Positions 9,707 to 20,720 are shown, numbered from the stretch's first letter. The stretch: 64,000 bases of DNA from Biomphalaria glabrata (GCF_947242115.1 NC_074719.1:42242349-42306348), one strand, 5' to 3'. A program made the numbers and translations. Notes: generated by a model not told the origin, from the letters alone.

Positions 9707-12435
9707 AACACCTTTAGAGGGCTCCATGCACAGAAGCTGCATTTTTTAATATCTCTGAGGTCGATATATCATACATTCAAGCCAGCACGCTTTTCTAGAT
9801 ATTTTAACTATTGAAACTAAGTAAATTTCACCAGCTTTTTCTCTCCCTTAAAATCTTATAACTTATGAATCTGATCAGTGTGCACTATGTCAGGTGTGCT
9901 GTCAAACACGGAGTACACTCTTTATTTGTGTTTATAGTGTTTCACGTGAAAGTGAAACCTAATGGGGAATTATGGGTAACAAATCTCATCATGGGAGTTG
10001 ACCACATGGTTAGAAATCAGTAAGTCACCATGAGCATAGAAGGGTATGGACGTATCATTATGCACTTTGTGACAAGTCAAAAACTCGCTGTCAGAGTCAC
10101 TCTAAATTATCACAGCATTAATTATTATTTTTCATTATTTATTTTATTTTAATTATTTCCCCATCCTACCCCTGAATTCTTCACCCGCCACACCTTTTCC
10201 TTTCCAGGCTAGACTTAGTTGACCACATTGGAGATAGCTAAGGCGCGTCCTTTCATTTATCTTCCCTTGACCGGGGCAAAGATACACGCAGACTCTTTGA
10301 TCTTATCCGCGGATGTCCGCCGCGATTGACACCCCCCCCCCCTTGGGTGGAATGTAGGTCACTCTTCCCCCCACGTCTCTCTTTGATCTAAGAGATTACA
10401 CGGGTCAACATACCGCGTGATACACCAAGGTGCGTCGCTTGTCGGACTTCACCCACGTGTAAGCTAATTCTTAGCCTAGGACGTTTCCTGTGTCCGCCCA
10501 CATTTCCCAGGCATATATAAGTAGATTAAATAAAGTCAGACCCTCTCTTTCTCATTCGAGCTGAGCTATCGAGTCTGGACTATATCACTTATTCTTTCTC
10601 CTAGAGGAATACCTGGTGGTAAGCCGAACTTAATCACAAGTTCCATCTTAATTACTCTGTGTTTATATAATTCCATTGGATATTATCATGTGTATTTTGC
10701 TTAGTTCATTTATATTTAATTAGTGCATTGTGTATTTCTCACTGGCGTAAGTAGAAAACATAAACATGTGCTGTGTATATATTTTAGTATTGCATTCATC
10801 TATTAATGCTACGTTGCTCAATTGACCATTGATGCAACCATGTATATATTTGTACACCTTAGTCTATTTCCTTTATCTCGGCTGACAACCGTGATAATTT
10901 TACTAGCGCACTAATACTGCGTCTAGAAAAGAGATACGAGTTATCTCCCCTGTATTGAATTATCTCCCCTTTACTCATTTTACCCTAATGAGAGTTGCGC
11001 CGCTTGAACGGACACACCATTCAAGCGCGCTCCATTGTTCTCGACCCACGGTCATATGCAAACAAAGCGTCTCGGTCGCTGACCTCCGCCCATTCACCCC
11101 CCCCCTTTTCTTTCTCTATCCACCTGTGTTGTTTATTTGAGACTATTATTTCCCCTTCTATGTACATTCTTATATTATTATTTCCCCTTTTATGTACATT
11201 TCTATATTGCCACTATCTGCCGTCTATTTTCCAAATCCCATTTGTCATCATCTCCCCTTTATGCTCTAAAGCAATTTTACCAATCTGACGAATGCACCTC
11301 AGTCGAGGGCATCGATAAGATGCATAAGAGACATGTCCTAACTTGTCTTTATTTATCCGCAGCCTCCCTCAGGTGTCTGCCTATTTATCGGATCACTTAC
11401 CTGCCTATTTGCCTACTGGCCTATCTATGTGTTTAGTGCTAATCAGCGCTGCACTTACCTAGTTGCTATCAAGAATCACCTATTGCCTAGTTACTGGATC
11501 AACGATCCATTTACCTGCAGTTGTGCTTAGTGCTATTCAGCGCTGCATCTGCCTACTGAGATCTACTCAACTCTACTACTTGGCGCTATCGGCATTGCCC
11601 GCCTATTCGACAGCCCACCTGTCAAGCTATTAGGCGCGACGTCCCTATAGAGTCAGATCTGTGCGAGACGTCATAGCTACGCCAACCCTCTGCAACTCAC
11701 TGGACATATCCTGTTACTTACACTGCCCACGGCAGATCAGCTCTGCCCGCAGTAACCTTGTGCCCACGGTATCCGGCCACCCGCCATACTGTGCCCACTA
11801 CAGATACTAGAACTTGGGACTGAGACTCCACAAGAACTATATCGCCGGCGTCCCTCTATCCGCTAGAGCGCCACCTCCAGCTGCAGAACCTCAAGCCAGG
11901 ACCCAGCCAGCTGCGACTTCAACAGGACAACCAGCTAAGTCAGAGGACAAAGTGACATACTCTCTTATTATGTGCAAGAGTGATGATTAAACATAGAATA
12001 TACTAGAGATAGATGCAAACCCTCCCCCTTTTTATTATTATATGTATATTTATGTAAATAAATATCCTTTATTTTAACTTTTGTATCTATCTTTCATTGC
12101 TTTGTCTCGTTGCGTGTCTGCTCCCGATTCATATGCTGATAAGTGGGGGTGTGATAGCATTAAAAATAATCATCCCCTAGACATAAAACGTGCTAAACAC
12201 ACGTCACATTTCCCCACCTGTCACACACTTGATAAATTCTGTTGGATTTTGTCATTGATTTCTGTGAAGTATTACATGCGATTTCTTGAGTTCTTGATGG
12301 CTGGAAGTGGCAATATATTATATATTCCATGGTGTATTAAATTAATGCTTGATCTGCTAGAAAGACTTAGATCGGTGAATTTTAACATATATGTTGTGTT
12401 CTACTAAAGTAGAATAGACATACACGACAACAAGG
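9707..12435 (+). other. Unclassified 2.7-kb stretch with promoter-like and poly(A)-like signals
   Basis: It is more GC-rich than its neighbours between about 10200 and 11950. It has a TATATAA at 10514 followed by AATAAA at 10525, a purine/pyrimidine-biased middle, and a second AATAAA near 12057. The longest open frames are about 100 codons and look random. It lies between the 43-bp satellite and a LINE fragment whose sequences are related to each other. It could be a non-coding piece of an LTR-type element or a non-coding transcription unit; I cannot decide. Confidence 0.35.
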
Positions 12436-13512
12436 CTTTTGACAAAGTTCACCACCATAGTCCACTGCATCAGTGGATTAAAGATTTTCTGATAGGGAGA
12501 GAACAAACTGTAATAATAAATGGCTCTAAATCAACACCGATAACAGTAAACTCGGGTGTACCTCAAGGAACAGTCTTGGGTCCACTACTATTTTTATTTT
12601 ACATAAATGATTTACCAAATTGCATTAGTTCAGGAACAAAAGTCAGATTATTTGCAGACGATTATATAATATATAGAACAATAAAAACAACACAAGACAC
12701 AGATATTTTACAAAGAGAATTAGATGAATTACAGAAATGGGAATCAAATTGGAGCATGTCTTTCCACCCAGAAAAATGTCAGTTGTTAAGAGTAACAAAA
12801 AAACTAAAACAAATTAATTCCACTTATCTTATTCATGGCAAACCAGTAACACAGACTAAAAACGCAAAATACCTAGGTGTTATAATAAATGAAAAACTAT
12901 CATGGAATCCACATATTGATGAAACTACAAAAAAATCAAACAAAGCATTAGGATTTATTAAAAGAAATTTCTATAAATCAAATAAGAACATAAAACTAAA
13001 ATGTTATTTAACCTTGGTTAGGCCAATAATAGAATATGCATCCTCTGTTTGGGACCCCTAAACTCAACCCAAACTGGAACAGACACAAAATAGAGCAGTG
13101 AGATTCATAACGAATATTCACATTTGACTAGAGTAACACCTTTAGTAAAATCACTAAATTTAGAAAGCCTTGAGGACAGAAGGCTCAAAAGTAAAGTAGC
13201 AGTCATACATAAAACACTGAACCATAATCTTCAAATACAAAAACAAAATTTAATAAAATACTCTGAAAGACACAAAGATAAAGGCACATTCCTTGTCCCA
13301 TATGCTAGGACAAATTTGTACAAATACTCCTTCTTCCCTAGTGCTATTAGAGCATGGAATGGGTTGCCTGAGCTAGCCAGGAAAACTAGTGACTTGGCAG
13401 AATTTAAGTCATTGGTTAATATGCATGACTAAATGCATGACGCGTAGGACGTAATCATCTTCTTTTTTGAAGTAACGTCTGTATTATATAAGATAAGATA
13501 AGATAAGATAAC
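12436..13512 (+). mobile_element. LINE-A reverse-transcriptase 3' fragment (Jockey/CR1-like), copy 1
   Basis: From 'ggcttttgacaaagttcac' it encodes the second half of a non-LTR reverse transcriptase. Visible parts are GVPQGTVLGPLLFLFYINDL, the catalytic FADD in VRLFADDYIIYRT, KYLGVIINEKLSW, and the C-terminal NLYKYSFFPSAIRAWNGLP. The frame is broken once or twice near 13060-13110. The 3' end is a (GATAA)n tail at 13491-13511. The 5' part (endonuclease, RT start) is missing, as is usual for 5'-truncated LINEs. This is the best-preserved LINE-A copy in the window; others are at 18548, 42578, 56040 and 58164. Confidence 0.88.
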
Positions 13513-14204
13513 AAGTAGTACAGCAGTTCAAGTGAAGGAAATCATCTTGAATTGATGTATAGCAGACACTTTAAGAATCGTAATCCAATATCACATAAGA
13601 AGTGACAGTATTATTTTTAGAAATATTTTTAAAAAAAAATATTTTTCTTGTTATGCGCTTGCGTATGTTCATATAATATGTACTTGTTTTTAAAAAGATT
13701 TTTATGTTAGCAATCAGTGGAAGTAGTATTGTTCCTAAGGACGCATACTTCAATTTTTGTTCTTTTCATGTTTAATTTTTTTTTTCTTTCGTAGCTTGCA
13801 GTTGATATAAACGAAACAAAGTTTGATAATAACTTTGAACAATAGCAAAGTTGTTTTTTTTTCTCTGTCAAGTGAAGATCTAAAAAGAACTAAAAAGAAA
13901 GTGTTGAAAATCCGAATTTTTAACAGACCCTACTAATTTCATAGTTATTATCATTATACTGTAGCTGCTAAACGTAAAAGTTTCGAGTTCCATATTCAAG
14001 AGCATTTTTTTTCCTAATCTATACGTAACATCAAAAGCGGACAGACAGACTGCACAAAAGTAGTGAAAGCAATCTTTTTTTTTTAAAGACAAGATTTCTT
14101 TGTTAACATCAACATGATGAGGGACGAGGAATATGATTCATTTATAAAAATTTGATCGTTTAAATTAAAAAAAAATAAATAAAAAAAAACATTTTTTAGT
14201 GAAT
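13513..14204. other. AT-rich spacer, nothing recognised
   Basis: A short stretch near 14030-14060 has 'gcggacagacagactgcac', faintly like an R1 fragment. No gene seen. Confidence 0.4.
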
Positions 14205-14226
14205 ACGTTGTTGTCGTTGTTGTCGT

Positions 14227-14260
<34 letters not shown>

Positions 14261-14384
14261 GTCGTTGTTGTTGTGGTTGTTGTTGTTGTTGTTGTTCTTG
14301 TCGTTGTCGTTGTTGTTGTTGTTGTTGTTGTCGTTGTCGTTGTCGTTGTTGTTGTTGTTGTTGTTGTCGTTGTCGTTGTTGTCG

Positions 14385-14454
<70 letters not shown>

Positions 14455-14482
14455 CGTTGTTGTTGTTGTTGTCGTTGTTGTT
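14205..14482. repeat. (GTT)n/(GTC)n trinucleotide microsatellite
   Basis: About 280 bp of TTG/TCG repeats. The poly-Val and poly-Leu/Ser open frames across it are artefacts. Confidence 0.97.
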
Positions 14483-14519
14483 TTAAAATAACATTTTAAC
14501 GTAAAAGGATTTCATCAAA

Positions 14520-15310
14520 TATCGTCAAGACATTAAAGTTAGAAGAACTCACCGTCAGGACATTAAAGTTAGATGGACTCATTGTCAGGACATTAAAGTT
14601 AGAAGGACTCATTGTCATGACATTAAAGTTAGGACTCATCGTCAGGACATTAAAGTTAGAAGGACTCATCGTCAGGACATTAAAGTAGAAGGACTCATCG
14701 TCAGGACATTAAAGTTAGAAGGACTCATCGTTAGGACATTAAAGTAGAAGAACTCATCGTCAGGACATTAAAGTTAGAAGGACTCATCGTCAGGACATTA
14801 AAGTTAGAAGGCCTCACCGTCAGGACATTAAAGTTAGAAGGACTCATCGTCAGGACATTAAAGTTAGAAGGACTCATCGTCAGGACATTAAAGTTAGAAG
14901 GACTCATCGTCAGGACATTAAAGTTAGAAGTACTCATCGTCAGGACATTAAAGTTAGAAGGACTCATCGTCAGGACATTAAAGTTAGAAGGACTCATCGT
15001 CAGGACATTACAGTTAGAAGGACTCATCGTCAGGACATTACAGTTAGAAGGACTCATCGTCAGGACATTAAAGTTAGAAGGACTCATCGTCAGGACATTA
15101 AAGTTAGAAGGACTCATCGTCAGGACATTAAAGTTAGAAGGACTCATCGTCAGGACATTAAAGTTAGAAGGACTCAGGACATTAAAGTTAAAAGGACTCA
15201 CCGTCAGGACATTAAAGTTAGAAGGATTCATCGTCAGGACATTAAAGTTAGAAGGACTCATCGTCAGGACATTAAAGCTAGAAGGACTCATCGTCAGGAC
15301 ATTAAAGTTA
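14520..15310. repeat. 30-bp minisatellite, about 26 copies
   Basis: Units read catcgtcaggacattaaagt / tagaaggact with scattered variants and a few units missing bases. Because 30 is divisible by 3, a 186-codon antisense frame of MSPSNFNVLT repeats appears, but there is no signal peptide, splice context or conservation to support it. It ends about 520 bp beyond the 3' end of gene B. Confidence 0.95.
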
Positions 15311-15316
15311 GAAGGA

Positions 15317-15405
15317 CATTAAAAATTGCCGTACTAAGATTTAAACCCGAGACTCCTCGTTTTGAAAGCCAAGCGCTTTAATATACTACTCTTCTACCAC
15401 GCCCC
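15317..15405 (-). mobile_element. SINE-A-like tRNA head fragment
   Basis: On the - strand: 'ggggcgtggtagaag', then 'agcgcttggctttcaaaacg' and 'gggtttaaat', the head of a tRNA-like SINE. The body is missing. Confidence 0.6.
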
Positions 15406-15623
15406 ATGGTTATCCACCCTAAACGAAAATCTCAAATCTTAAAGAAATGTAAAGGTTTGTAAAATTTCAATAATAATATTTTTTTGAAATGTGTAATTTA
15501 AAAAAAACAAAAAACATAAACAAATAACATCTAATTGTATCTGTATTCTAAAATTTAAGGTCAATATTTCAATGTTCGATATTTGCATTTGAAAAAAAAA
15601 AGCTGTGATTTATATAGTAACAT

Positions 15624-15629
15624 TTTATT
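15624..15629 (-). terminator. Candidate poly(A) signal of gene B
   Basis: On the - strand AATAAA lies 207 nt past the stop of gene B, within CTTAATAAAATGT. The same 13 bases surround the poly(A) signal of gene C (39803-39815), which supports both. Confidence 0.65.
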
Positions 15630-15835
15630 AAGTCTTTAAATAAAGCTAATTAACAATGCATTATTGGATGTAGGCTATTTAACATTCACAGTTAATACAA
15701 TGCATTGTTTGTACTTTGTATTTATATACCGGTATTTTTAGGTCTGTATCTTCACTGCCAGCTAATTTTGTAAGTGATGTTACTACATTCCTCTTTTATA
15801 TTATACATAGCAGAATCTCTTGTGAAAGACATAGG

Positions 15836-16798
15836 CTATTCCGTATTTCGAACATCTCTTCCGGCAACAGTGGCGACTTGTCCAGCTATTGTTGCCCATT
15901 TTGCAACATCTTGCCAGAAATCTCTTTTATTGATAGCCAGTGGAATGTCAAGGCCTCGAACATCTCTTCCGGCAGCAGTTGCGGCTTGTACTACTATGGG
16001 AGCCCATTTTGCAACATCTTGCCAGAAATCTCTTTTATTGATAGCCAGTGGAATGTCAAGGCCTCGAACATCTCTTCCGGCAGCAGTTGCGGCTTGTACT
16101 ACTATGGGAGCCCATTTTGCAACATCTTGCCAAAAATCTCTTTTATTGATAGCCAGTGGAATGTCAAGGCCTCGAACATCTCTTCCGGCAGCAGTTGCGG
16201 CTTGTACTACTATGGGAGCCCATTTTGCAACATCTTGCCAGAAATCTCTTTTATCGATAGCCAGTGGAATGTCAAGGCCTCGAACATCTCTTCCGGCAGC
16301 AGTTGCGGCTTGTGCTACTATGGGAGCCCATTTTGCAACATCTTGCCAGAAATCTCTTTTATCGATAGCCAGTGGAATGTCAAGGCCTCGAACATCTCTT
16401 CCGGCAGCAGTTGCGGCTTGTCCAGCTATTGTTGCCCATTTTGCAACATCTTGCCAGAAATCTCTTTTATCGATAGCCAGTGGAATGTCAAGGCCTCGAA
16501 CATCTCTTCCGGCAGCAGTGGCGACTTGTCCAGCTATTGTTGCCCATTTTGCAACATCTTGCCAGAAATCTCTTTTATCGATAGCCAGTGGAATGTCAAG
16601 GCCTCGAACATCTCTTCCGGCAGCAGTTGCGGCTTGAACTACTATGGGAGCCCATTTTGCAACATCTTGCCAGAAATCTCTTTTATTGATAGCCAGTGGA
16701 ATGTCAAGGCCTCGAACATCTCTTCCGGCAGCAGTTGCGGCTTGTACTACTATGGGAGCCCATTTTGCAACATCTTGCCAAAAATCTCTTTTCTGAGA
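15836..16798 (-). CDS. Gene B, coding exon 2: nine 36-residue KR-DFW tandem repeats
   Basis: On the - strand the acceptor 'tttaatttcag' precedes SQKRDFWQDVAKWAP. The frame then runs 320 codons to a TAG at 15836-15838. There are nine units of 108 bp, each KR-DFWQDVAKWA, then PIVVQAATAAG or TIAGQVATAAG, then RDVRGLDIPLAIN. The last unit ends RDVRNTE. Each unit is bounded by Lys-Arg, a proprotein convertase site, and has an internal Gly-Arg. Units are almost identical at the DNA level, which points to concerted evolution. The + strand of this array is also open for several hundred codons, but only the - strand has splice sites and homology to genes A and C. Function unknown; a multi-copy secreted peptide precursor is the likeliest reading. 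Confidence 0.8.
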   Translation of the reverse strand, partial: SQKRDFWQDVAKWAPIVVQAATAAGRDVRGLDIPLAINKRDFWQDVAKWAPIVVQAATAAGRDVRGLDIPLAIDKRDFWQDVAKWATIAGQVATAAGRDVRGLDIPLAIDKRDFWQDVAKWATIAGQAATAAGRDVRGLDIPLAIDKRDFWQDVAKWAPIVAQAATAAGRDVRGLDIPLAIDKRDFWQDVAKWAPIVVQAATAAGRDVRGLDIPLAINKRDFWQDVAKWAPIVVQAATAAGRDVRGLDIPLAINKRDFWQDVAKWAPIVVQAATAAGRDVRGLDIPLAINKRDFWQDVAKWATIAGQVATVAGRDVRNTE

Positions 16799-17001
16799 CT
16801 GAAATTAAAAAAAATCAATAAATTGTCAATGTGCTACTTAAGTATATATCGGAAAAAACAAAATTAAGGCATAGGTATCTGATACGTATAAGCCATTCAT
16901 TTCTTAGTATGATACTACTGTTTACATAATAAATGAATCTGCACCCTTAAGCTGTCAGAAGAAAAGTTATTGCCTTAATAATTAAAATTTGTTCAAATTA
17001 T

Positions 17002-17003
<2 letters not shown>

Positions 17004-17080
<77 letters not shown>
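17004..17080. repeat. (TA)n microsatellite in gene B intron
   Basis: About 77 bp of perfect TA repeats abutting the 3' end of a LINE fragment, so it may have grown from that element's tail. Confidence 0.95.
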
Positions 17081-17084
<4 letters not shown>

Positions 17085-17335
17085 TTGGCCTCCTTCAGTC
17101 GTAGAACGACTATGGTTCATTTCAGAGCACACTTGCTCATGTGGCTGTGGAGCCCTATTTTGGAGAGACACTCCCGTCCACAAATAGCGCAGGTTAAGGT
17201 GGCTTTTACTTCGGTGGTAGAGGAGCTGGCCGTTTTTCGGATTGTACGTTTTTCTTCCTGAGCTGAGACCCATGTACTTTCACTGTCCATAGCTTTCTTG
17301 GTCACTGTCTCCTTCCATCTGGGCTTTATTTAGTC
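17085..17335 (-). mobile_element. LINE 3' end with C-terminal C2H2 finger
   Basis: The - strand reads LTCAICGRECLSKIGLHSHM and then a Cys a few residues on, a CX2C...HX4C-type finger found at the end of some LINE ORF2 proteins, then VVLRLKEAN and a stop, running into the (TA)n tail. Only the last ~60 codons remain. Confidence 0.65.
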
Positions 17336-17689
17336 TTATTTAGACTGTCAAGTGTAGGCCCCTATAATGAGGATATGTATGTCAAAACTGCGCGCTATAA
17401 AAGTAGTTCGTTATTTTTTAAACTTATAGCTAAAACGAAGTTAGTATCAAAATTCTTTAAAAAAAACAACAACATTTGAATCAGTATTCTATTCAATGAG
17501 ATATTCAATAAGTTAGTTAATAAATGGAACATATATTTTATAATGATCCATTGACATTTTTACCATTGTGACCTTAGATGCACATTTTTTTGTACCAATG
17601 CGCGAATCTATGAATGAAGCTTGATTTATTAATGAAGAAGTCTGTGACTTTTTTAAAAGACTTACCTCTCCTGAAGTTTTTCATTTAAA

Positions 17690-17932
17690 AGGGAAATAAT
17701 TTTTTGAAAAATCTGCTTGAATATATAATTTTAAAAATTAAATGGTTCACTTTCGGAAAAGAAAAAAGTAGACGTTGCATCAGAACTTTGAATGATCTAA
17801 TATATCATGATGTCCTATTTTCATTTTCTTTTCTAGTTTCTGAGATCTAAACAAGACGGACGGACTGACAGACAGACAGGTCACACAAAACTAATAGCGT
17901 CTTTCCCCTTTCGGGGGCCGCTAAAAATCATT
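17690..17932 (-). repeat. Dispersed repeat R1 abutting gene B exon 1
   Basis: On the - strand it starts 'ttagcggcccccgaaagggg', then 'acgctattagttttgtg', a (CTGT/CCGT) run and 'tttagatctcagaaactag'. Its start lies about 80 bp after the point where gene B exon 1 stops matching gene C, and it runs in the same direction as the gene. Confidence 0.8.
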
Positions 17933-18163
17933 AAAAGTTTTAAAGTGACACAATTTTTTATTTCTACAATTATTTTTGGGTGTGAAATTGTGTCTCGGGA
18001 ACAGGGTTAGGGATTCCAATTCGCTATAATCTATCCCATCTACATCATTGTCTACCTCACTAGGAGCGTCGTCTACATCACTAGGAGCCGTATCAACCTC
18101 ATCAGACTGGCCCAGCACACAGAACAAACCCAGCAGGAAAATGTAACCAATTTTGAATAACAT
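17921..18163 (-). CDS. Gene B, coding exon 1: signal peptide and acidic pro-segment, donor not found
   Basis: The ATG is at 18163, 20 nt after the acceptor 'tattctcag' (18184). Residues 1-50 (MLFKIGYIFLLGLFCVLGQS, then DEVDTAPSDVDDAPSEVDND and VDGIDYSELE) are nearly identical to gene C, differing by about 8-9 of 150 bases. A signal peptide (about 1-19) is followed by a strongly acidic segment. After residue 50 the match stops abruptly. The frame runs on 30 codons to a stop made by R1 sequence, and no clear phase-0 GT donor is visible where gene C has its GTAAGT. A weak in-phase GTAGAT exists within the acidic part. So gene B may splice differently, or may have lost its normal donor and be a pseudogene. 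Confidence 0.6.
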   Translation of the reverse strand: MLFKIGYIFLLGLFCVLGQSDEVDTAPSDVDDAPSEVDNDVDGIDYSELESLTLFPRHNFTPKNNCRNKKLCHFKTFNDF

Positions 18164-18547
18164 GATGAGTAGATAATGTTAACCTGAGAATATACAAGAA
18201 AATAAAAATTAATACCTTTAAATAATTTAATTTGTAAGGATCTAGATTAAAAATAATACATCTGTAAGATTAGAAATATTTGTATCAATTGTTTTTGTAT
18301 AGCACAGCTTCATGCTATTGCCTTTCCATGAAAAAAAAGGCGGGGGGGGGGGGTTAGAAACATAATTAGTATGTGCGTTTGATAGCAACATCATAAACCA
18401 TTAAAGACACACAAAATGTCCTTACTCCATACCAATATGACTTTCGGAAATTCAGATCGAGCGAAACAAAACTAATAGGACTAATTGATGATTTTTAAAA
18501 TGGTTGAGATAACAGTGAGCAAAAAGATGGTATCTTACTAACTTCTT

Positions 18548-19757
18548 TCAAGGCTTTTGACAAAGTTCACCACCATAGTTTGCTTAAAAAATTAAAATAT
18601 TTATCCTTAGAAAAGATACCAGCAACAGAGCTAGGCAGGCCTTAGAGTGGAACCCCCAGGGAACAAGACGCAGAGGAAGACCAAAAAGAACATGGCGACG
18701 CAGTGTACTTGAAGAAGCAGAGAAGACCGGGAAGAGCTGGGATACCATCAAAAAGCTAGCAAGAGACCGTGGAGAGTGGCGTGTTTTTGTCGAGGCCCTA
18801 TGTTCCATGAGGAACTCAAAGGAGTGATGATGATGATGGCCATTTGCATCAGTGGATTAAAGATATTCTGATAGGGAGAGAACAAACTGTAATAATAAAT
18901 GGCTCTAAATCAACACCAATAACAGTAAACTCAGGTGTACCTTAAGGAGCAGTCTTAGGTCCACTACTATTTTAATTTACATAAATGATTTACCAAATTG
19001 CATACTTCAGGAACAAAAGTCAGATTATTCGCAGATGATTGCATAATATATAGAACAATAAAAACAACACAAGATACAGAAATTTTACAAAGAGAATTAG
19101 ATGAATTACAGAAATGGGACTCAAATTGGAGCATGTCTTTCCACCCAGAAAAATGTCAGTTATTAAGAGTAACAAAAAAACAAATTAATTCCACTTATTT
19201 TATTCATGGTAAACCAGTAACACAGACTAAAAACGCAAAATAGCTAGGTGTTATAATAAATGTAAAACTGTCATAAAATTCCCATATTGACGAAGCTATA
19301 AAAAAATCAAACAAAGTATTAGGGTTTATCAAAAGAAACTTCTATAAATCAAATAAGAACATAAAACTAAAATGTTATTTAACCTTGGTTAGGCCAATAT
19401 TAGAATATGCATCCTTTGTTTGGGACCCCTCAACTCAAGAAACCATTAAGAAACTGGAACAGACACAACATAGAGCAGTGAGATTCATAACAAACGAACA
19501 TTCACATTTGACTAGAGTAACACCCTTAGTAAAATCACTAAATTTAGAAAGCCTTCAGGACAGAAGACTCAAAAGTAAAGTAGCAACTATACATAGACAA
19601 CTGAACCATAATCTTTAAATATCAAAACCAAATTTAATAAAATACTTAGAAAGACACAAAGATAAAGACACATTCCTCGTCCCATACGCTAGGACAAATT
19701 TGTACAAATACTCCTTCTTCCCTAGTGCTTTTAGAGCATGGAATGGGTTTCCTGAGC
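18548..19757 (+). mobile_element. LINE-A reverse-transcriptase fragment, copy 2, interrupted
   Basis: Same family as 12436-13512, from 'ggcttttgacaaagttcac' to 'tgggtttcctgagcca', with KVRLFADDCIIYRTIK, SFHPEKCQLLRV and VRPILEYASFVWDPS visible. Several stops and frameshifts, and the 3' end is truncated. Another LINE fragment splits it (18612-18839). It lies within the leader intron of gene B. Confidence 0.85.
18612..18839 (+). mobile_element. RTE-type LINE 3' end inserted in LINE-A copy 2
   Basis: It encodes ARQALEWNPQGTRRRGRPK, then TWRRSVLEEAEKTGKSWDTI and a RDRGEWRVFVEALCS end, then a stop and a (GAT)n tail. This is the typical C-terminus of RTE-clade LINEs. The host LINE-A sequence stops before it and resumes after it. 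Confidence 0.8.
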
Positions 19758-20215
19758 CAGTCTTGTCTTAAAGTCTACAAGTCCTTTTCTACCTAAAAAT
19801 TAGTACAGCCAACCGCCACGCCTCCCAGTGTCGCTCCAGGTCCTCACTACAGTTCATTGGTAGCCCGAAGGACGGCTCTAGTCCCAGACAACTCTCATAA
19901 CCTGCAGATCCCTTTGGCTAGATTTAAAACAGCCTTTCCGCTCGAATCAATATGTCGTCTATTCCTCGCGTTGAAAGACGTAGTGTTGCACACCATCAGC
20001 AGGGTTATAACAATAATCTCTTAGCTTCCCCAATTATTAAGGCGTTCGAGTTTCTAATTTCAAGCAATACGTTTTTTTTTTAAATTCGGCAAACTAAGCA
20101 CATGCCATCTTTTTAAAAGCTTACTGCTAAATAGTTATTTCTATTTACAGATGATATAAATTATAGATAGATATCATCAGATGAGAAGGATATAAGCTAT
20201 CATAAGCGATCTTAC
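19758..20215. other. Start of gene B leader intron; includes unclassified 19758-20000
   Basis: 19758-20000 is a GC-richer piece ('cgcctcccagtgtcgctcc') that I cannot place. 20030-20215 read on the - strand matches the first part of the leader intron of gene C (35021-35190), for example 'aactatttagcag' and 'cgaacgcctt'. Confidence 0.5.
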
Positions 20216-20245
20216 CTTATACTCCTAAGCTTCCTGATACATTAT
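20216..20245 (-). other. Gene B non-coding leader exon (predicted)
   Basis: On the - strand the leader ends '...aggagtataag' before a strong GTAAGATC donor at 20215. It aligns with the gene C leader, which ends before the same GTAAGATC at 35021; both share 'gaagcttag'. The 5' end is set only by distance from the TATA box and is approximate. Confidence 0.6.
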
Positions 20246-20261
20246 CACTGTAGTCTTCTAC

Positions 20262-20400
20262 AATATATACTGTACAGCTGCAGGATGTAGGCGCTGAAAA
20301 TAACTGACTGTCCTGCTTTTTACACTGTCAACAAAATGAAATTTCTCGCTCAACAGATTGTTGAATAATTAAATAGCGTCACGGATATGACTTCATCAGT
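20262..20400 (-). promoter_or_regulatory. Gene B promoter, TATA box and conserved upstream block
   Basis: On the - strand TATATATT lies 47 nt before the leader donor, followed by AGACTACAG and then GTATC near the expected start site. Upstream, 'ctgttgagcgagaaa', 'tgttgacagtgtaaaaa' and 'catatccgt' align in the same order with the gene C promoter. Conservation beyond the TATA box suggests shared regulation, or simply recent duplication. Confidence 0.65.
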
Positions 20401-20524
20401 CAAACATAATTGTACATTCTCTTTAAAAAAGGGACGTTTTACCTTTTGAATTTGGAAGCACACGTTTTAAAACTATAATACGTATATTTTATAATATAAT
20501 GCTTACTATATATTTTTTTTTTAC

Positions 20525-20720
20525 ATATCCTTAGTCTGTCGGACCGTTGGGGCACCATGCAAGATTCGTCGACCGTCTTTCTCAATTCCTCTATCTTTTG
20601 CCTTAGAACCATTATTTTATGTTGTCCTCACATCGCTTTCTCTGTCTGCCTCTTCTTTTTTTTTCCTGGTACTGTTCCCTGAATTAAGGTCTTTGCAAGC
20701 CCCGAAGATCTTTAACTATA
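20525..20720 (-). mobile_element. LINE 3' fragment, same family as 7640-8460
   Basis: In complement it carries 'gcggcttgcaaagacc'-like and 'gaagaggcagacagagaaag' sequence, which also occurs at 8262-8335, ending in the 'caacggtccgacagactaag' tail. Degraded. Confidence 0.6.

Noticed and set aside
14273-14491. Poly-valine protein
   Set aside because: A (GTT)n microsatellite frame.
15716-16867. Long + strand open frames (383 and 287 codons) across the gene B array
   Set aside because: They are antisense shadows. Splice acceptor, KR-DFW units and homology to genes A and C all lie on the - strand.
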